Shown here one piece after another: positions 36,697-45,695 of a stretch of 64,000 nucleotides of DNA. The notes below the pieces were generated by a model that worked only from the letters and a program-made list of their open reading frames with translations, was not told the DNA's origin and made no database searches. Numbering within the stretch: the stretch's first letter is position 1; every line of letters begins with the position of its first letter. This DNA comes from Oxalobacteraceae bacterium (GTDB lineage Bacteria > Pseudomonadota > Gammaproteobacteria > Burkholderiales > Burkholderiaceae_D). The DNA lies in assembly GCA_025352145.1 (NCBI GenBank), contig JANXTY010000018.1:1-64000 (forward strand), written 5' to 3'. Position numbers and translations under genes: made by a program.

Positions 36697-37656
36697 ATGA
36701 AAATCTTTAAAAAATTATCCTTCAGCCTACTGGCCAGCATGCTGACTTTATCTGCAAGCAGTACTGTCGCGTTCGCGGCGAATCGAGAAATTGCAGTGAT
36801 CGTCAAATCCGCCAATTCCAATTTTTGGCAAAACGTACAAAAAGGCGCTGCCGCTTCCATCAAGAAAGCCCAGGGTTATACCCTGTCTTTTCAGGGACCT
36901 GCATCCGAATCAGCCATCGCTGATCAGGTTAACATGGTGGAAAATGCGGTCAATAGGAAAGTAGCTGGCATCGTACTGGCCGCTTCCGATGCAGACGCCT
37001 TAATCCCCTCCATCAAAAAAGCATGGGAAGCAAAAATCCCGGTCGTCCTGATTGACTCCCAAATTTCTGACTCTGGAAAACAATATTACCAATCATTTTT
37101 GTCCACCGACAATGAGGCAGCAGGTGCCCTTTGTGCAAAAGAGCTGATCGCCAAAGTGGGCAAGACCGGCAAGATCGCAATCATGTCCTATGTTCCCGGC
37201 GCCGGGTCCGAGGTTGGACGGGTGGGTGGCTTTACGAAATATATCAATGCCAATTCAAAGCTGAAAATCATCGGCCCTTTCTATTCGCAGTCACAGATGG
37301 CTACGGCGTTGAATCAAACTACTGACGTGCTCACTTCACATCCCGACCTGGTAGGAATTTTCGGGGCCAATGAACCAACCGCCATCGGCATGGCACGTGC
37401 TGTCGCTCAAGCGGGAAAAGCAGGAAAAGTGACTGCGATTGGTTTTGATGGCAATCAAGATGAACAAGGATTTATCAAGGATGGCACCTTACATACCATC
37501 GCCGTTCAAGATTCCTACCAAATGGGTTTCCTGGGAGTGAAAACATTGATCAGTGTGATAGAAGGAAAAGCCGTGCCAAAATTTGTCAACACCGGTGTCT
37601 TCATGGTCAATAAGAAGAACATCGAGCAGCCCGAAGCCAAGAACGTATTGTATTAA
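36697..37656 (+). CDS. sugar ABC transporter substrate-binding protein (RbsB type)
   Basis: 319 residues with a signal peptide (about 1-27, ending VAFAAN). Periplasmic binding fold type I: EIAVIVKSANSNFWQNVQKGA, AGIVLAASDADALIPSIKKA, IPVVLIDSQI, FLSTDNEAAGALCAKEL, GFDGNQDEQGFIKDGT. The ligand cannot be read; from context L-fucose, L-galactose or a small pectin product is likely. The open frame begins farther up, but this ATG starts the signal peptide and has CGAGAGAA upstream. Separated from the permease gene by the long palindrome. Confidence 0.93.
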   Translation: MKIFKKLSFSLLASMLTLSASSTVAFAANREIAVIVKSANSNFWQNVQKGAAASIKKAQGYTLSFQGPASESAIADQVNMVENAVNRKVAGIVLAASDADALIPSIKKAWEAKIPVVLIDSQISDSGKQYYQSFLSTDNEAAGALCAKELIAKVGKTGKIAIMSYVPGAGSEVGRVGGFTKYINANSKLKIIGPFYSQSQMATALNQTTDVLTSHPDLVGIFGANEPTAIGMARAVAQAGKAGKVTAIGFDGNQDEQGFIKDGTLHTIAVQDSYQMGFLGVKTLISVIEGKAVPKFVNTGVFMVNKKNIEQPEAKNVLY

Positions 37657-37753
37657 GCAGCCCATCTTAAGCAGCCACTCGTTCTATTTTTCTCGAAAAA
37701 ATCGCGTGCATGAATGCATTTATCTACCGTGTGTGAATAATCAGGATTAAAAA

Positions 37754-38767
37754 ATGATGAAAAGTCTTGTTTGCGAAAAGCCAGGCATTCTCCGTATGGC
37801 ACAAAAACCTATGCCAGTACGCAAGCCCGATGAAGTGTTGATTCGCATCCGACGCGTCGGAATTTGTGGAACCGATATGCATATTTTTCAGGGCTCCCAG
37901 CCTTTTCTGGAGTACCCACGCGTGATGGGACATGAATTAGCAGGTGAAGTAGTGGAGGCACCACCTGCATCCAGACTAGCAGTCGGGGATGTAATCTACG
38001 TCATGCCGTATATGTCATGCGGAACATGTGTCGCTTGCAAAAAAGGGAAAACCAATTGCTGCGCCAAAATGCAGGTACTGGGCGTACACCGGGATGGCGG
38101 CCTCACTGAATATCTGTCCATTCCCGCGCAATTTGCATTCAAAACAGAGGGCATATCGCTCGACGATGCGGCCATGATCGAATTTCTGGCTATTGGCGCC
38201 CATGCAGTCCGGCGCGCTGCCATCGAACCCGGGCAAAAAACATTGGTTGTCGGTGCCGGTCCGATCGGTATGGCAACTGCGTTGTTTGCCCGCCTGCGGG
38301 GAGCGCAAGTGTGTGTATTGGATACCCGCGCAGACCGCCTTCAATTTTGTCGCGACGCTTTGCACGTTGCAAAAACCGTTGAAGTCGGGCCGGATGATAA
38401 GGAACAATTGGCCGAATTTACTCACCAGGATTTTTTCGATGCCGTATTTGATGCCACGGGAAATGCCCAGGCCATGAAGCGCGGCTTTGAATTTGTGGCG
38501 CACGGCGGCAGCTATATCCTGGTATCCATCGTACGAGATGAGATTTCTTTTTCCGATCCTGAATTTCATAAACGAGAAACCACTTTACTCGGTAGTCGCA
38601 ATGCGACAATCGAAGATTTCGAAGCGGTATTAACAGCAATGCGTGCCGGCTTGGTACCAACCAAGCTGCTCAACACACACCGCTCTACATTGGATGACCT
38701 TGCGGCTACTTTCCCACAATGGCTGCAACCATCGGCCGGCGTCATCAAAGCCATTGTCGAGTGCTGA
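37754..38767 (+). CDS. zinc-dependent medium-chain dehydrogenase, possibly L-galactonate 5-dehydrogenase (LgoD-like)
   Basis: 337 residues of the sorbitol/threonine dehydrogenase type. Catalytic zinc site: VGICGTDMHIF and MGHELAGEV; structural zinc Cys cluster CGTCVACKKGKTNCC; NAD-binding VVGAGPIGMATALFARLRGA. In E. coli a protein of this kind (YjjN/LgoD) oxidises L-galactonate to D-tagaturonate. The next gene is a tagaturonate-reductase-like protein and then KDG kinase, exactly the following steps, which makes that role attractive here. The assignment is from context; other polyols or aldonates are possible. Confidence 0.85.
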   Translation: MMKSLVCEKPGILRMAQKPMPVRKPDEVLIRIRRVGICGTDMHIFQGSQPFLEYPRVMGHELAGEVVEAPPASRLAVGDVIYVMPYMSCGTCVACKKGKTNCCAKMQVLGVHRDGGLTEYLSIPAQFAFKTEGISLDDAAMIEFLAIGAHAVRRAAIEPGQKTLVVGAGPIGMATALFARLRGAQVCVLDTRADRLQFCRDALHVAKTVEVGPDDKEQLAEFTHQDFFDAVFDATGNAQAMKRGFEFVAHGGSYILVSIVRDEISFSDPEFHKRETTLLGSRNATIEDFEAVLTAMRAGLVPTKLLNTHRSTLDDLAATFPQWLQPSAGVIKAIVEC

Positions 38768-38774
38768 TTCGATT

Positions 38775-39896
38775 ATGAATCCAATCCTGCAATTTGGCAC
38801 CAGCCGCTTTCTCCAGGCACATGCCGACCTGTTCATCAGCGAGGCGCTCCACCGAGGTGAAGCACTGGGTAACATCACGGTCGTTCAAACCAGCAACAAC
38901 ACGCAAAGCCTGCTGCGTGTGGCGGCCTTTAATCGCGCCGAAGGATATCCGGTGCGGATACGCGGCTGGCAAAATGGTGCTCCGTTCAACGCGGAACAAC
39001 ATGTTACCTCTGTCACCGAAGCACTACAGGCAGAGCGCGACTGGCCTGTGTTGCTAGAACGCATTGCCAAGCATGTTCAGGTCATTATTTCCAATACGGG
39101 TGATCAGGGTTACGCCCTGTCCGAGAGGGACCATGCCGCGTGCCTGACCAGCCCAAGCGCTCCAGTCGGTTTTCCTGCCAAACTGCTGACGCTGTTGTAT
39201 GCGCGTTATCAGCATAACGCTGCGCCTATTACTCTCTTTCCCTGCGAGCTGGTCACACGTAATGGCGATGTCCTGCGCGGATTAATCTGCACGCTGGCGC
39301 GGCAATGGAATGTAAGCAGCGCATTTTTGACCTATCTGGAGCGTGATTGCATTTGGGTGAACTCACTTGTCGATCGCATTGTGTCAGAGCCGCTTGATCC
39401 GATTGGCGCCGTTGCGGAACCCTACGCGCTTTGGGCAATAGAACAACAGCCCGGAATGACGCTGCCGTGCCATCATCCAAGCATGATTGTCACTGACAAT
39501 CTGGAACGCTATGAGCGGCTCAAGTTGTTTCTGCTTAATCTGGGGCATACCTATATGGCCGATCAATGGCTTGTAAACGCTCGTTCGGCGGATGAAACGG
39601 TGCTGCAAGCCATGTCCAATCCTCGACTGTCTTCGGAACTGGACAACGTATGGCAAGAAGAGGTGTTACCTGTCTTCGCAGCACTGGGCGAAGATGCGAT
39701 TGCACGTGCATATTTGGAGCAGGTTAAAGAACGTTTTCGCAACCCTTTCCTCGCACATCGCCTGGCAGACATCGCTCAAAACCATCGCGAAAAAAAGCAA
39801 CGGCGCTTCAAACCGGTAGTGGCGTTAACGGAGAAACTAGGTCTCCCCATCAAACAACCGCGATTACGTGCCGCGCTTGCTGGAGATAATCGATGA
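38775..39896 (+). CDS. mannitol dehydrogenase-family oxidoreductase, tagaturonate reductase (UxaB)-like
   Basis: 373 residues, shorter than E. coli UxaB (about 480). Family marks: ILQFGTSRFLQAHADLFI at the N-terminus (nucleotide site), IISNTGDQGYAL, FPAKLLTLLYARY, LFPCELVTRNGDVL, LVDRIVSEPLD, and LKLFLLNLGHTYMA with the Lys-x5-Asn-x2-His catalytic pattern. UxaB reduces D-tagaturonate to D-altronate with NADH. Start at 38775, eight bases after the preceding gene; the longer open frame overlaps that gene. Overlaps a 14-bp triple repeat at its stop codon. Confidence 0.83.
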   Translation: MNPILQFGTSRFLQAHADLFISEALHRGEALGNITVVQTSNNTQSLLRVAAFNRAEGYPVRIRGWQNGAPFNAEQHVTSVTEALQAERDWPVLLERIAKHVQVIISNTGDQGYALSERDHAACLTSPSAPVGFPAKLLTLLYARYQHNAAPITLFPCELVTRNGDVLRGLICTLARQWNVSSAFLTYLERDCIWVNSLVDRIVSEPLDPIGAVAEPYALWAIEQQPGMTLPCHHPSMIVTDNLERYERLKLFLLNLGHTYMADQWLVNARSADETVLQAMSNPRLSSELDNVWQEEVLPVFAALGEDAIARAYLEQVKERFRNPFLAHRLADIAQNHREKKQRRFKPVVALTEKLGLPIKQPRLRAALAGDNR

Positions 39897-39932
39897 GAGA
39901 CCCACGATGAGAGACCCACGATGAGAGACCCG
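39891..39932 (+). repeat. three tandem copies of a 14-bp unit at a gene junction
   Basis: The unit CGATGAGAGACCCA occurs at 39891-39904, 39905-39918 and, with one final change, 39919-39932. The first copy contains the stop of the uxaB-like gene; the last supplies GAGAG seven bases before the start of the kinase. Each copy offers an ATG and a GAGAG, so copy number could tune coupling between the two genes. Confidence 0.95.
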
Positions 39933-39934
39933 CT

Positions 39935-40873
39935 ATGAAAGGCCAATTCTGGTCGCTGGGCGAATGCATGCTCGAAATGCAAAATAGCACTAGCGATACA
40001 TTCACGACAGCGGCAGCCGGCGACACGTATAACGCGGCCGTCTATCTGAAACGGATTCTACCCGCAGCCGACGTGCGTTATGTAAGTGCGTTGGGTAACG
40101 ATCCCATCAGCCAGCGAATTCGTATGCAAGTGCGTGTTCATAACATCGATGACTCACTCATTGCAGCTTTACCCGAGCGACTGCCCGGCCTGTATTTAAT
40201 AGAAAATGATCCCCAAGGCGAAAGGCGGTTTCATTATTGGCGTCAAAACTCTGCAGCCCGCGACATGCTCAGTGGAAGCCATTTACAAAAAATAATTTCC
40301 GCCCTCCCTGATTGCGGCGCATTGCTATTCACCGGCATTACTTTAGCCATTTTAGATCAGTCCCGACGTGAGACATTACTTAGAATCGCCAGTGAAATTC
40401 GTCAGCAGGGTGGCTGGGTGATTGTCGATAATAATTATCGCCCTTCCCTTTGGGCGTTGGACGATCCCGGTTATTGGTTGTCAAGAGCCATAGATGTTAG
40501 CACCCACGCCTTGCTCGGTTTTGACGACGAGGCTGCCTTATTTGCCGACGTTACTCCCGATGCCGTGATTAATCGTATTCGCGCACGTAATCGTGACGTT
40601 GAAATTATCATCAAGTTAGGCGCTTCCGGTTGCCTGGTAGCGCCACCTGGTGAGGCATCCATTCACGTATCGGCAATGGCAGTTCCCGTTGTAGATACTA
40701 CTGCAGCAGGAGATAGCTTCAACGGCGCATACTTGGCGGCCCGCATTTTTGGCCTGACGCCGCTAGCATCGGCCGAACTGGCATGCCGGCTGGCAGAGCG
40801 CGTCGTGGGGAAAGTGGGGGCGATCATTCCCGCGAATGCGATGGCCGATTTAGTGTTAGTCCCCGCCGTGTAA
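39935..40873 (+). CDS. kdgK: PfkB-family sugar kinase, 2-dehydro-3-deoxygluconokinase-like
   Basis: 312 residues of the ribokinase/PfkB family. SLGECMLEM at the N-terminus and AAAGDTYNAAVYLKR (substrate site), FHYWRQNSAARDML (typical of KDG kinases), and the anion-hole/base motif VDTTAAGDSFNGAYL with the catalytic Asp. It would phosphorylate KDG to KDPG, which an aldolase outside the window would split. It follows the uxaB-like gene after the 14-bp repeats. Confidence 0.88.
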   Translation: MKGQFWSLGECMLEMQNSTSDTFTTAAAGDTYNAAVYLKRILPAADVRYVSALGNDPISQRIRMQVRVHNIDDSLIAALPERLPGLYLIENDPQGERRFHYWRQNSAARDMLSGSHLQKIISALPDCGALLFTGITLAILDQSRRETLLRIASEIRQQGGWVIVDNNYRPSLWALDDPGYWLSRAIDVSTHALLGFDDEAALFADVTPDAVINRIRARNRDVEIIIKLGASGCLVAPPGEASIHVSAMAVPVVDTTAAGDSFNGAYLAARIFGLTPLASAELACRLAERVVGKVGAIIPANAMADLVLVPAV

Positions 40874-41054
40874 CCCAACGTAGTCATGCAAAATAAAACG
40901 AATCAGGACTTAGGCAAAAACACCCCCGCAAGGCCGGACGGGGAAGGCAATACGCTTGCAGAACAAATAGGCACATCTATAGACACCCCCCGGCTGGGGC
41001 GATTTTACGTAAGTCTTACCAATAAAATGTTAACGCCATTTACTTCGTGCTCTC

Positions 41055-42023
41055 ATGGCGATCTACTCTTACAAGAGCGCATTGTCCAGACAGGCCCCGC
41101 TAAATCCCATGTCAAAACCCCCTACACTCTACAAACGGACGACCAACCTGTTATTGACCTTGATCGCCGAAAAAATCGCGGTGGGCGACGTCCTGCCCTC
41201 CGAACAATTCTTGGCGACAGCGTGTCATTCGAGCCGAACCGTGGTACGCAATGTCATCGCTTATTTGCACACGCGTCAGATAATCAATGGCCTCGCACAA
41301 CGAGAAATTGTCCGAGCGCCGATTGCCGAGGATTATTTCGATGTGGCCGAATTACAATCGGGGTCACAACGTATTCAACATGTCATGATGGAGCGGGTCT
41401 TCCAAAGCGACATGCAGCCGGGGGCGGAATTTTCAGAAGTAGAATTGGCGCGCGAAGCCGGAACAAGTACGGTGAGCGTGCGAGAGTTCCTCATCGGGTT
41501 TTCGCGCTTTGGCCTGATCGAGAAAAAACCGCAAGGGGGATGGCGCTTGTGTGCGTTCGACCTGTCGTTTGCGAAAGAATTAGCCGACATGCGGCAAATG
41601 TTCGAGATCACGGCGATCGAGCATTGTTGCAGCCTGGGCCCATCCGATCCAGTCTATCTGGAACTCCACCGTCTGATTGCCAAACACGAAAAACTGGAGC
41701 CCAAAATAAAAACGCGCTACGGAGAATTTCCCACCCTCGACCGCGAATTTCATACCTTTCTGATCGGCTTACTCAACAATCGATTTGCTCAGGATTTTTA
41801 CGATATCGTTTCCTTTGTTTTTCACTATCACTATCAGTGGGACAAACGCGAAGAAATGGAACGCAACAACTTCGCGTTGCAAGAACATCTCGCCATACTG
41901 CGCGCGTTGGCGACACGCAACTTGGATCAAGCGCTGCATTTAATGCGCAACCATTTGGATTCCGCCCGCGCATCGCTGATGAAATCGATCAGCACCCGCA
42001 AGCAACATCCGGTATTGCGCTAA
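41055..42023 (+). CDS. GntR/FadR-type regulator with two winged-helix domains and an FCD domain
   Basis: 322 residues. A first GntR-like winged helix lies at about 25-90 (IAVGDVLPSEQFLATACHSS, RTVVRNVIAYLHTRQI), and a second at about 106-165 (QPGAEFSEVELAREAGTSTV, SVREFLIGFSRFGLIEKK), followed by an all-helical FCD ligand domain (170-305) with likely metal ligands in DREFHTF, EHLAIL and MRNHLD. Normal family members have a single winged helix and about 230 residues. It lies between kdgK and the split dehydratase and probably controls the locus. The start may be the ATG at 41109 instead. Confidence 0.85.
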   Translation: MAIYSYKSALSRQAPLNPMSKPPTLYKRTTNLLLTLIAEKIAVGDVLPSEQFLATACHSSRTVVRNVIAYLHTRQIINGLAQREIVRAPIAEDYFDVAELQSGSQRIQHVMMERVFQSDMQPGAEFSEVELAREAGTSTVSVREFLIGFSRFGLIEKKPQGGWRLCAFDLSFAKELADMRQMFEITAIEHCCSLGPSDPVYLELHRLIAKHEKLEPKIKTRYGEFPTLDREFHTFLIGLLNNRFAQDFYDIVSFVFHYHYQWDKREEMERNNFALQEHLAILRALATRNLDQALHLMRNHLDSARASLMKSISTRKQHPVLR

Positions 42024-42146
42024 AGGCTCCATATTTTAGGACAGGGAAATTTAGGGCGGGAAAACGATGGAGACAGTCGCTGCATGACGAACCGACATTT
42101 TCGATATTTACTTTATAAAATTGATCCAATTTAAGGAGAGTACCGC

Positions 42147-42479
42147 ATGGTGACTTCATCCCAGACGACGCAGGCGACAGGCGTATTACTCATGGCCGAG
42201 CAAGACAACTGTCTTATCGCTCGTTCTGCATTGCACATAGGTGACATCGTGTTGATCGATGCGCGTCCCGTAATACTTACGCAGAACATCGACATCGGCC
42301 ACAAACTCGCACGCCGTGCGCTCGCCATTGGTGACAAAGTGCTGCGCTATGGCGCACCGATTGGCAGCGTCACTCACGCCATCGCAATCGGCGAGCATAT
42401 TCACACACACAATTTAGAGAGCGATTACATTCCGACCTACACCCTGAGTGGTGAAGGCCATCATTTTTTAGAAAGGTAA
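42147..42479 (+). CDS. UxaA-family dehydratase, small (SAF-domain) subunit
   Basis: 110 residues forming a SAF domain, the equivalent of the N-terminal part of E. coli altronate dehydratase: NIDIGHKLARRALAIGDKVLRYG, APIGSVTHAIAIGEHIHTHNLES. GGAG lies upstream of the ATG at the correct distance. The large subunit follows after five bases. In the Campylobacter fucose locus the UxaA-like protein is likewise split into two genes. Together the two should dehydrate an aldonate (D-altronate or L-fuconate) at C2-C3 using a metal. Confidence 0.9.
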   Translation: MVTSSQTTQATGVLLMAEQDNCLIARSALHIGDIVLIDARPVILTQNIDIGHKLARRALAIGDKVLRYGAPIGSVTHAIAIGEHIHTHNLESDYIPTYTLSGEGHHFLER

Positions 42480-42484
42480 TCCCC

Positions 42485-43732
42485 ATGCAAACGAGTGTGA
42501 ATACAAGCGTTCATGCCAACGTAAAGACCCCTTCAATTTCCGGCTATTTACGCGCAGATGGCCGTAAAGGGATACGCAATATTGTCGTCGTCGCTTACAT
42601 GGTGGAGTGCGCGCATCACGTAGCACGGCATGTGGTCAACGCATTTCCTGGTCAGGCAGTGCATCTGATCGGCTTTGCCGGATGCTTCCCCAACGAATAC
42701 GCCGATCAAGTCATGGGGAAGCTGGCAACGCACCCCAATGTCGGCGCAGTGTTGCTGGTATCTCTGGGCTGTGAAGGATTTAATAAACGGGGACTAGCCG
42801 AATTGATTCAAAACAGCGGCCGTCCAGTACATACCATCACGATTCAGGAAAACCACGGCACGCGCACCAGCGTCAAAAGCGGTGTTGAATGGGTCCAATG
42901 GGCACTCGACACCCTGGAGCAACAGCCACGGGTAGCGATGGGGCTGGACGAATTGGTGGTCGCCACCATTTGCGGCGGATCGGACAGTACGAGCGGCATT
43001 ACCGCTAACCCCGCCGTCGGGCGTGCATTTGATATGCTGGTTGAAGCTGGCAGCGCCTGTATTTTTGAAGAAACAGGAGAACTGGTCGGTTGCGAATATC
43101 ACATGAAGAACCGCGCCGTGTCGCCCGAACTAGGCGATGCGATTGTCAAGACGGTCGAGAAAGCGGCGAAGTATTACACCATCATGGGCCACGGAAGTTT
43201 TTCACCCGGCAATGCCGATGGTGGGTTGACTACGCAAGAAGAAAAATCCCTGGGCGCCTACGCCAAAAGCGGGGCATCGGAAATCAGCGGCATTCTAAAG
43301 CCTGGTGATCAAGCTCCTCCCGGCGGCTTGTATCTACTCGATGTAGTACCTGATGGCGAACCCCGTTTCGGCTTCCCTAATATTTCCGACAATGCCGAAA
43401 TAGTCGAGCTCATTTCTTGCGGAGCGCACATTACCTTGTTTACCACGGGACGCGGATCGGTCGTGGGCTCGGCGATTTCGCCCGTGATTAAAGTCTGCGC
43501 CAATCCGCACACCTATACACAGCTATCGGAAGACATGGACATCAACGCTGGGCGCATTCTCACTGGCGACGCCACACTCGATGAAGTCGGCACTGAAATT
43601 GTGACGATGATACGTGACGTTGCCAATGGGGCATTGAGTCAGTCCGAAGCATTGGGACATCAGGAATTTGTACTCACGTATAAACGTTTCGAGCCTTCCG
43701 GCCCGGGCTGTTTTCCCCTGCGTAAAGCCTGA
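42485..43732 (+). CDS. UxaA-family dehydratase, large subunit
   Basis: 415 residues matching the C-terminal catalytic part of altronate dehydratase: GYLRADGRKGIRNIVVVAYMVEC at the N-terminus, VSLGCEGFNKRGLAELI, TICGGSDSTSGITANPAVG, FEETGELVGCEYHM, GHGSFSPGNADGGLTTQEEKSLGAYAKSG, TTGRGSVVGSAISPVIKVCAN. Pairs with the SAF subunit five bases upstream. D-altronate and L-fuconate have the same configuration at C2 to C4, so a shared dehydratase for both is chemically sensible. Downstream genes favour L-fuconate, upstream ones D-altronate. Confidence 0.9.
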   Translation: MQTSVNTSVHANVKTPSISGYLRADGRKGIRNIVVVAYMVECAHHVARHVVNAFPGQAVHLIGFAGCFPNEYADQVMGKLATHPNVGAVLLVSLGCEGFNKRGLAELIQNSGRPVHTITIQENHGTRTSVKSGVEWVQWALDTLEQQPRVAMGLDELVVATICGGSDSTSGITANPAVGRAFDMLVEAGSACIFEETGELVGCEYHMKNRAVSPELGDAIVKTVEKAAKYYTIMGHGSFSPGNADGGLTTQEEKSLGAYAKSGASEISGILKPGDQAPPGGLYLLDVVPDGEPRFGFPNISDNAEIVELISCGAHITLFTTGRGSVVGSAISPVIKVCANPHTYTQLSEDMDINAGRILTGDATLDEVGTEIVTMIRDVANGALSQSEALGHQEFVLTYKRFEPSGPGCFPLRKA

Positions 43733-43800
43733 TGGTAATGCGCAGTCAGAAGTAACGGTAACCACAGCACTAACAATTTTCATCTTTTTTGATAGCCCTT

Positions 43801-44850
43801 ATGCTCGCTACAGACTCTATTGAACTACCCCGCAGCAATCTCAAGCTCACCGCATTAGGCATGGGCTGCGCCATCATCGGCGGCTTATATCGCGCCACCC
43901 GTGAAGAAGATGCGCGTGCCGCCGTGGATGAGGCTTGGGAACTTGGATTACGCTATTTCGATACCGCACCCTACTACGGGTTCACCTTGTCCGAACATCG
44001 GCTCGGCGCGGCTTTGCGCAAAAGGCCTCGTCAGGATTACGTGATCAGCACTAAGGTCGGACGCCTGATGAAGCCGGATGCGTCCGTCAAACCCGGCGAA
44101 AACGATTGGGCAACGCCGTTGCCGTTCCGTCCTGTGTACGACTATACCTACGATGCCATCATGCGGTCGCACGAAGACAGTTTGCAACGCTTGGGATTGG
44201 CACACGTCGACATCTTGTTTGTGCATGATATCGGCCGCATGACGCATGGCGACCAGCATATGCACTATTGGAAACAGCTAACGACTGGAGGCGGATTTAA
44301 AGCGCTGGACGAACTGCGCAACAGCGGTCAAGTCGCCGCCATCGGACTAGGCGTGAACGAATGGGAAATCGTCGTAGACAGCATGCAAGAAATCGACCTC
44401 GATTGCACCCTGTTAGCGGGCCGCTATACCTTGCTAGAGCAGACAAGCCTGTCACCTTTGCTCGACGCTTGCGAACGCGCCGGTAATGCTATCGTCATTG
44501 GCGGCCCATTCAATTCAGGCATTCTGGTGGGTAATCGAAAATTTAATTATCAGGATGCCCCGCCTGAGATCATCAGTCGAGTCGAAAAACTGGAAACGGT
44601 CTGCCGCGCGTTTTCGGTACCGCTGCCCGCTGCCGCCTTGCAGTTCCCAATGGCGCATCCGGCGGTCGTGTCCTGCATTCCCGGCGGTAGAGATGTAGCA
44701 CAGCTGCGCCAAAATGCCGCATGGTTTGACCTGCCGATACCGGACGAATTGTGGGTCACGCTTAAAACCCAAGGATTAGTGGACGAGCGCGCACCGCTGC
44801 CAGTATCTTCGCCATCGCTCTCACCCCTCCCCTCCGCAGGAACAGCGTGA
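43801..44850 (+). CDS. aldo/keto reductase, L-fucose (L-galactose) 1-dehydrogenase-like
   Basis: 349 residues of the AKR family of the D-threo-aldose/L-fucose dehydrogenase group: LTALGMGCAIIGGLYRA, catalytic Tyr in YFDTAPYYGFTLSEHRLG, Lys in VISTKVGRLM, VDILFVHDIGR, and the coenzyme site CIPGGRDVAQLRQN. Enzymes of this group oxidise L-fucose to L-fucono-lactone and generally also take L-galactose, which has the same ring stereochemistry. I use the ATG at 43801; a TTG at 43789 is the only longer choice. Its stop overlaps the lactonase start. Confidence 0.86.
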   Translation: MLATDSIELPRSNLKLTALGMGCAIIGGLYRATREEDARAAVDEAWELGLRYFDTAPYYGFTLSEHRLGAALRKRPRQDYVISTKVGRLMKPDASVKPGENDWATPLPFRPVYDYTYDAIMRSHEDSLQRLGLAHVDILFVHDIGRMTHGDQHMHYWKQLTTGGGFKALDELRNSGQVAAIGLGVNEWEIVVDSMQEIDLDCTLLAGRYTLLEQTSLSPLLDACERAGNAIVIGGPFNSGILVGNRKFNYQDAPPEIISRVEKLETVCRAFSVPLPAAALQFPMAHPAVVSCIPGGRDVAQLRQNAAWFDLPIPDELWVTLKTQGLVDERAPLPVSSPSLSPLPSAGTA

Positions 44851-45674
44851 TGCGGATCGATGCTCATCAACATTTCTGGCTGCTAGAAAAACGGGCGGGC
44901 GCATGGCCGCCGCCTGAGCTGGCAGCGATTTACCGCGACCACCTGCCGCCCCAACTACAACCGCTCTTGGTACAGCATCATATCGATGCAACCGTGCTAG
45001 TGCAGTCCATGCCAAACGAAGACGATACGCACTTCCTGCTGAACTTGGCCGCACATCATTCATTCATTCAAGCCGTGGTCGGTTGGGTCGATCTGAAGAC
45101 AGCGGATGCAGCGCAGCGCATCGATGTCCTGGCACAAAATCCAAAGCTCAAAGGATTGCGGCCGATGCTGCAAGATCTGCCCGAAGATAACTGGATTGCC
45201 GATCCTGCCCTGGCACCTGCAATCGAAGCGATGCAACGCCATCGGCTCAGTCTGGACGCGCTAGTCTTGCCGCACCATTTGCCCGCGCTACTGGTCTTCG
45301 CAAACCGGTTTCCATCCATGCCGATTGTGATCGATCATGCCGCCAAACCCCCTATCGCAGCAAGAGAATTACAACCCTGGAAAGATGATATCGCTCGCTT
45401 GGCGGCACTGCCGCAAGTTTATTGCAAGCTGTCGGGCATGGTGAACGAGGCAGAACCGCAATGGAAAACTGTCGATCTTCAACCCTATGTTGACCACCTA
45501 TTGAACAGCTTCGGCCCGCAGCGTGTGCTGTGGGGCAGTGACTGGCCTGTACTCAATCTGGTGGCAGATTATGGGCGTTGGATCGATGCCACCGAGCTAC
45601 TGCTTGCCAATTTGACTCCGCAAGAAAAGCAAAAGGTACTGGGCCTGAATGCGCAGCATTTTTATCGAATTTAA
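44850..45674 (+). CDS. amidohydrolase-2 family lactonase, L-fuconolactonase-like
   Basis: 274 residues of the COG3618 group, which includes L-fucono-1,5-lactonase and L-rhamnono-lactonase. TIM-barrel marks: MRIDAHQHFWLLE (His-x-His), VGWVDLKTADAAQ, KGLRPMLQDLPEDNW, MPIVIDHAAKPP, VYCKLSGMVNEAEP, RVLWGSDWPVLNLV (Asp). It would open the lactone made by the AKR next door to the free aldonate. ATG overlaps the AKR stop codon (TGATG), so the two are coupled; a GTG one codon up is possible. Confidence 0.9.
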   Translation: MRIDAHQHFWLLEKRAGAWPPPELAAIYRDHLPPQLQPLLVQHHIDATVLVQSMPNEDDTHFLLNLAAHHSFIQAVVGWVDLKTADAAQRIDVLAQNPKLKGLRPMLQDLPEDNWIADPALAPAIEAMQRHRLSLDALVLPHHLPALLVFANRFPSMPIVIDHAAKPPIAARELQPWKDDIARLAALPQVYCKLSGMVNEAEPQWKTVDLQPYVDHLLNSFGPQRVLWGSDWPVLNLVADYGRWIDATELLLANLTPQEKQKVLGLNAQHFYRI

Positions 45675-45695
45675 TAAAGAAAAGGTAGTAGCGTC

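Noticed and set aside
40886-42118. A 410-codon open frame overlapping the GntR gene in another frame.
   Set aside because: It is rich in Arg, Thr and Ser with no family pattern, and the GntR frame beneath it has clear domains. Its length comes from the base composition of the real gene.
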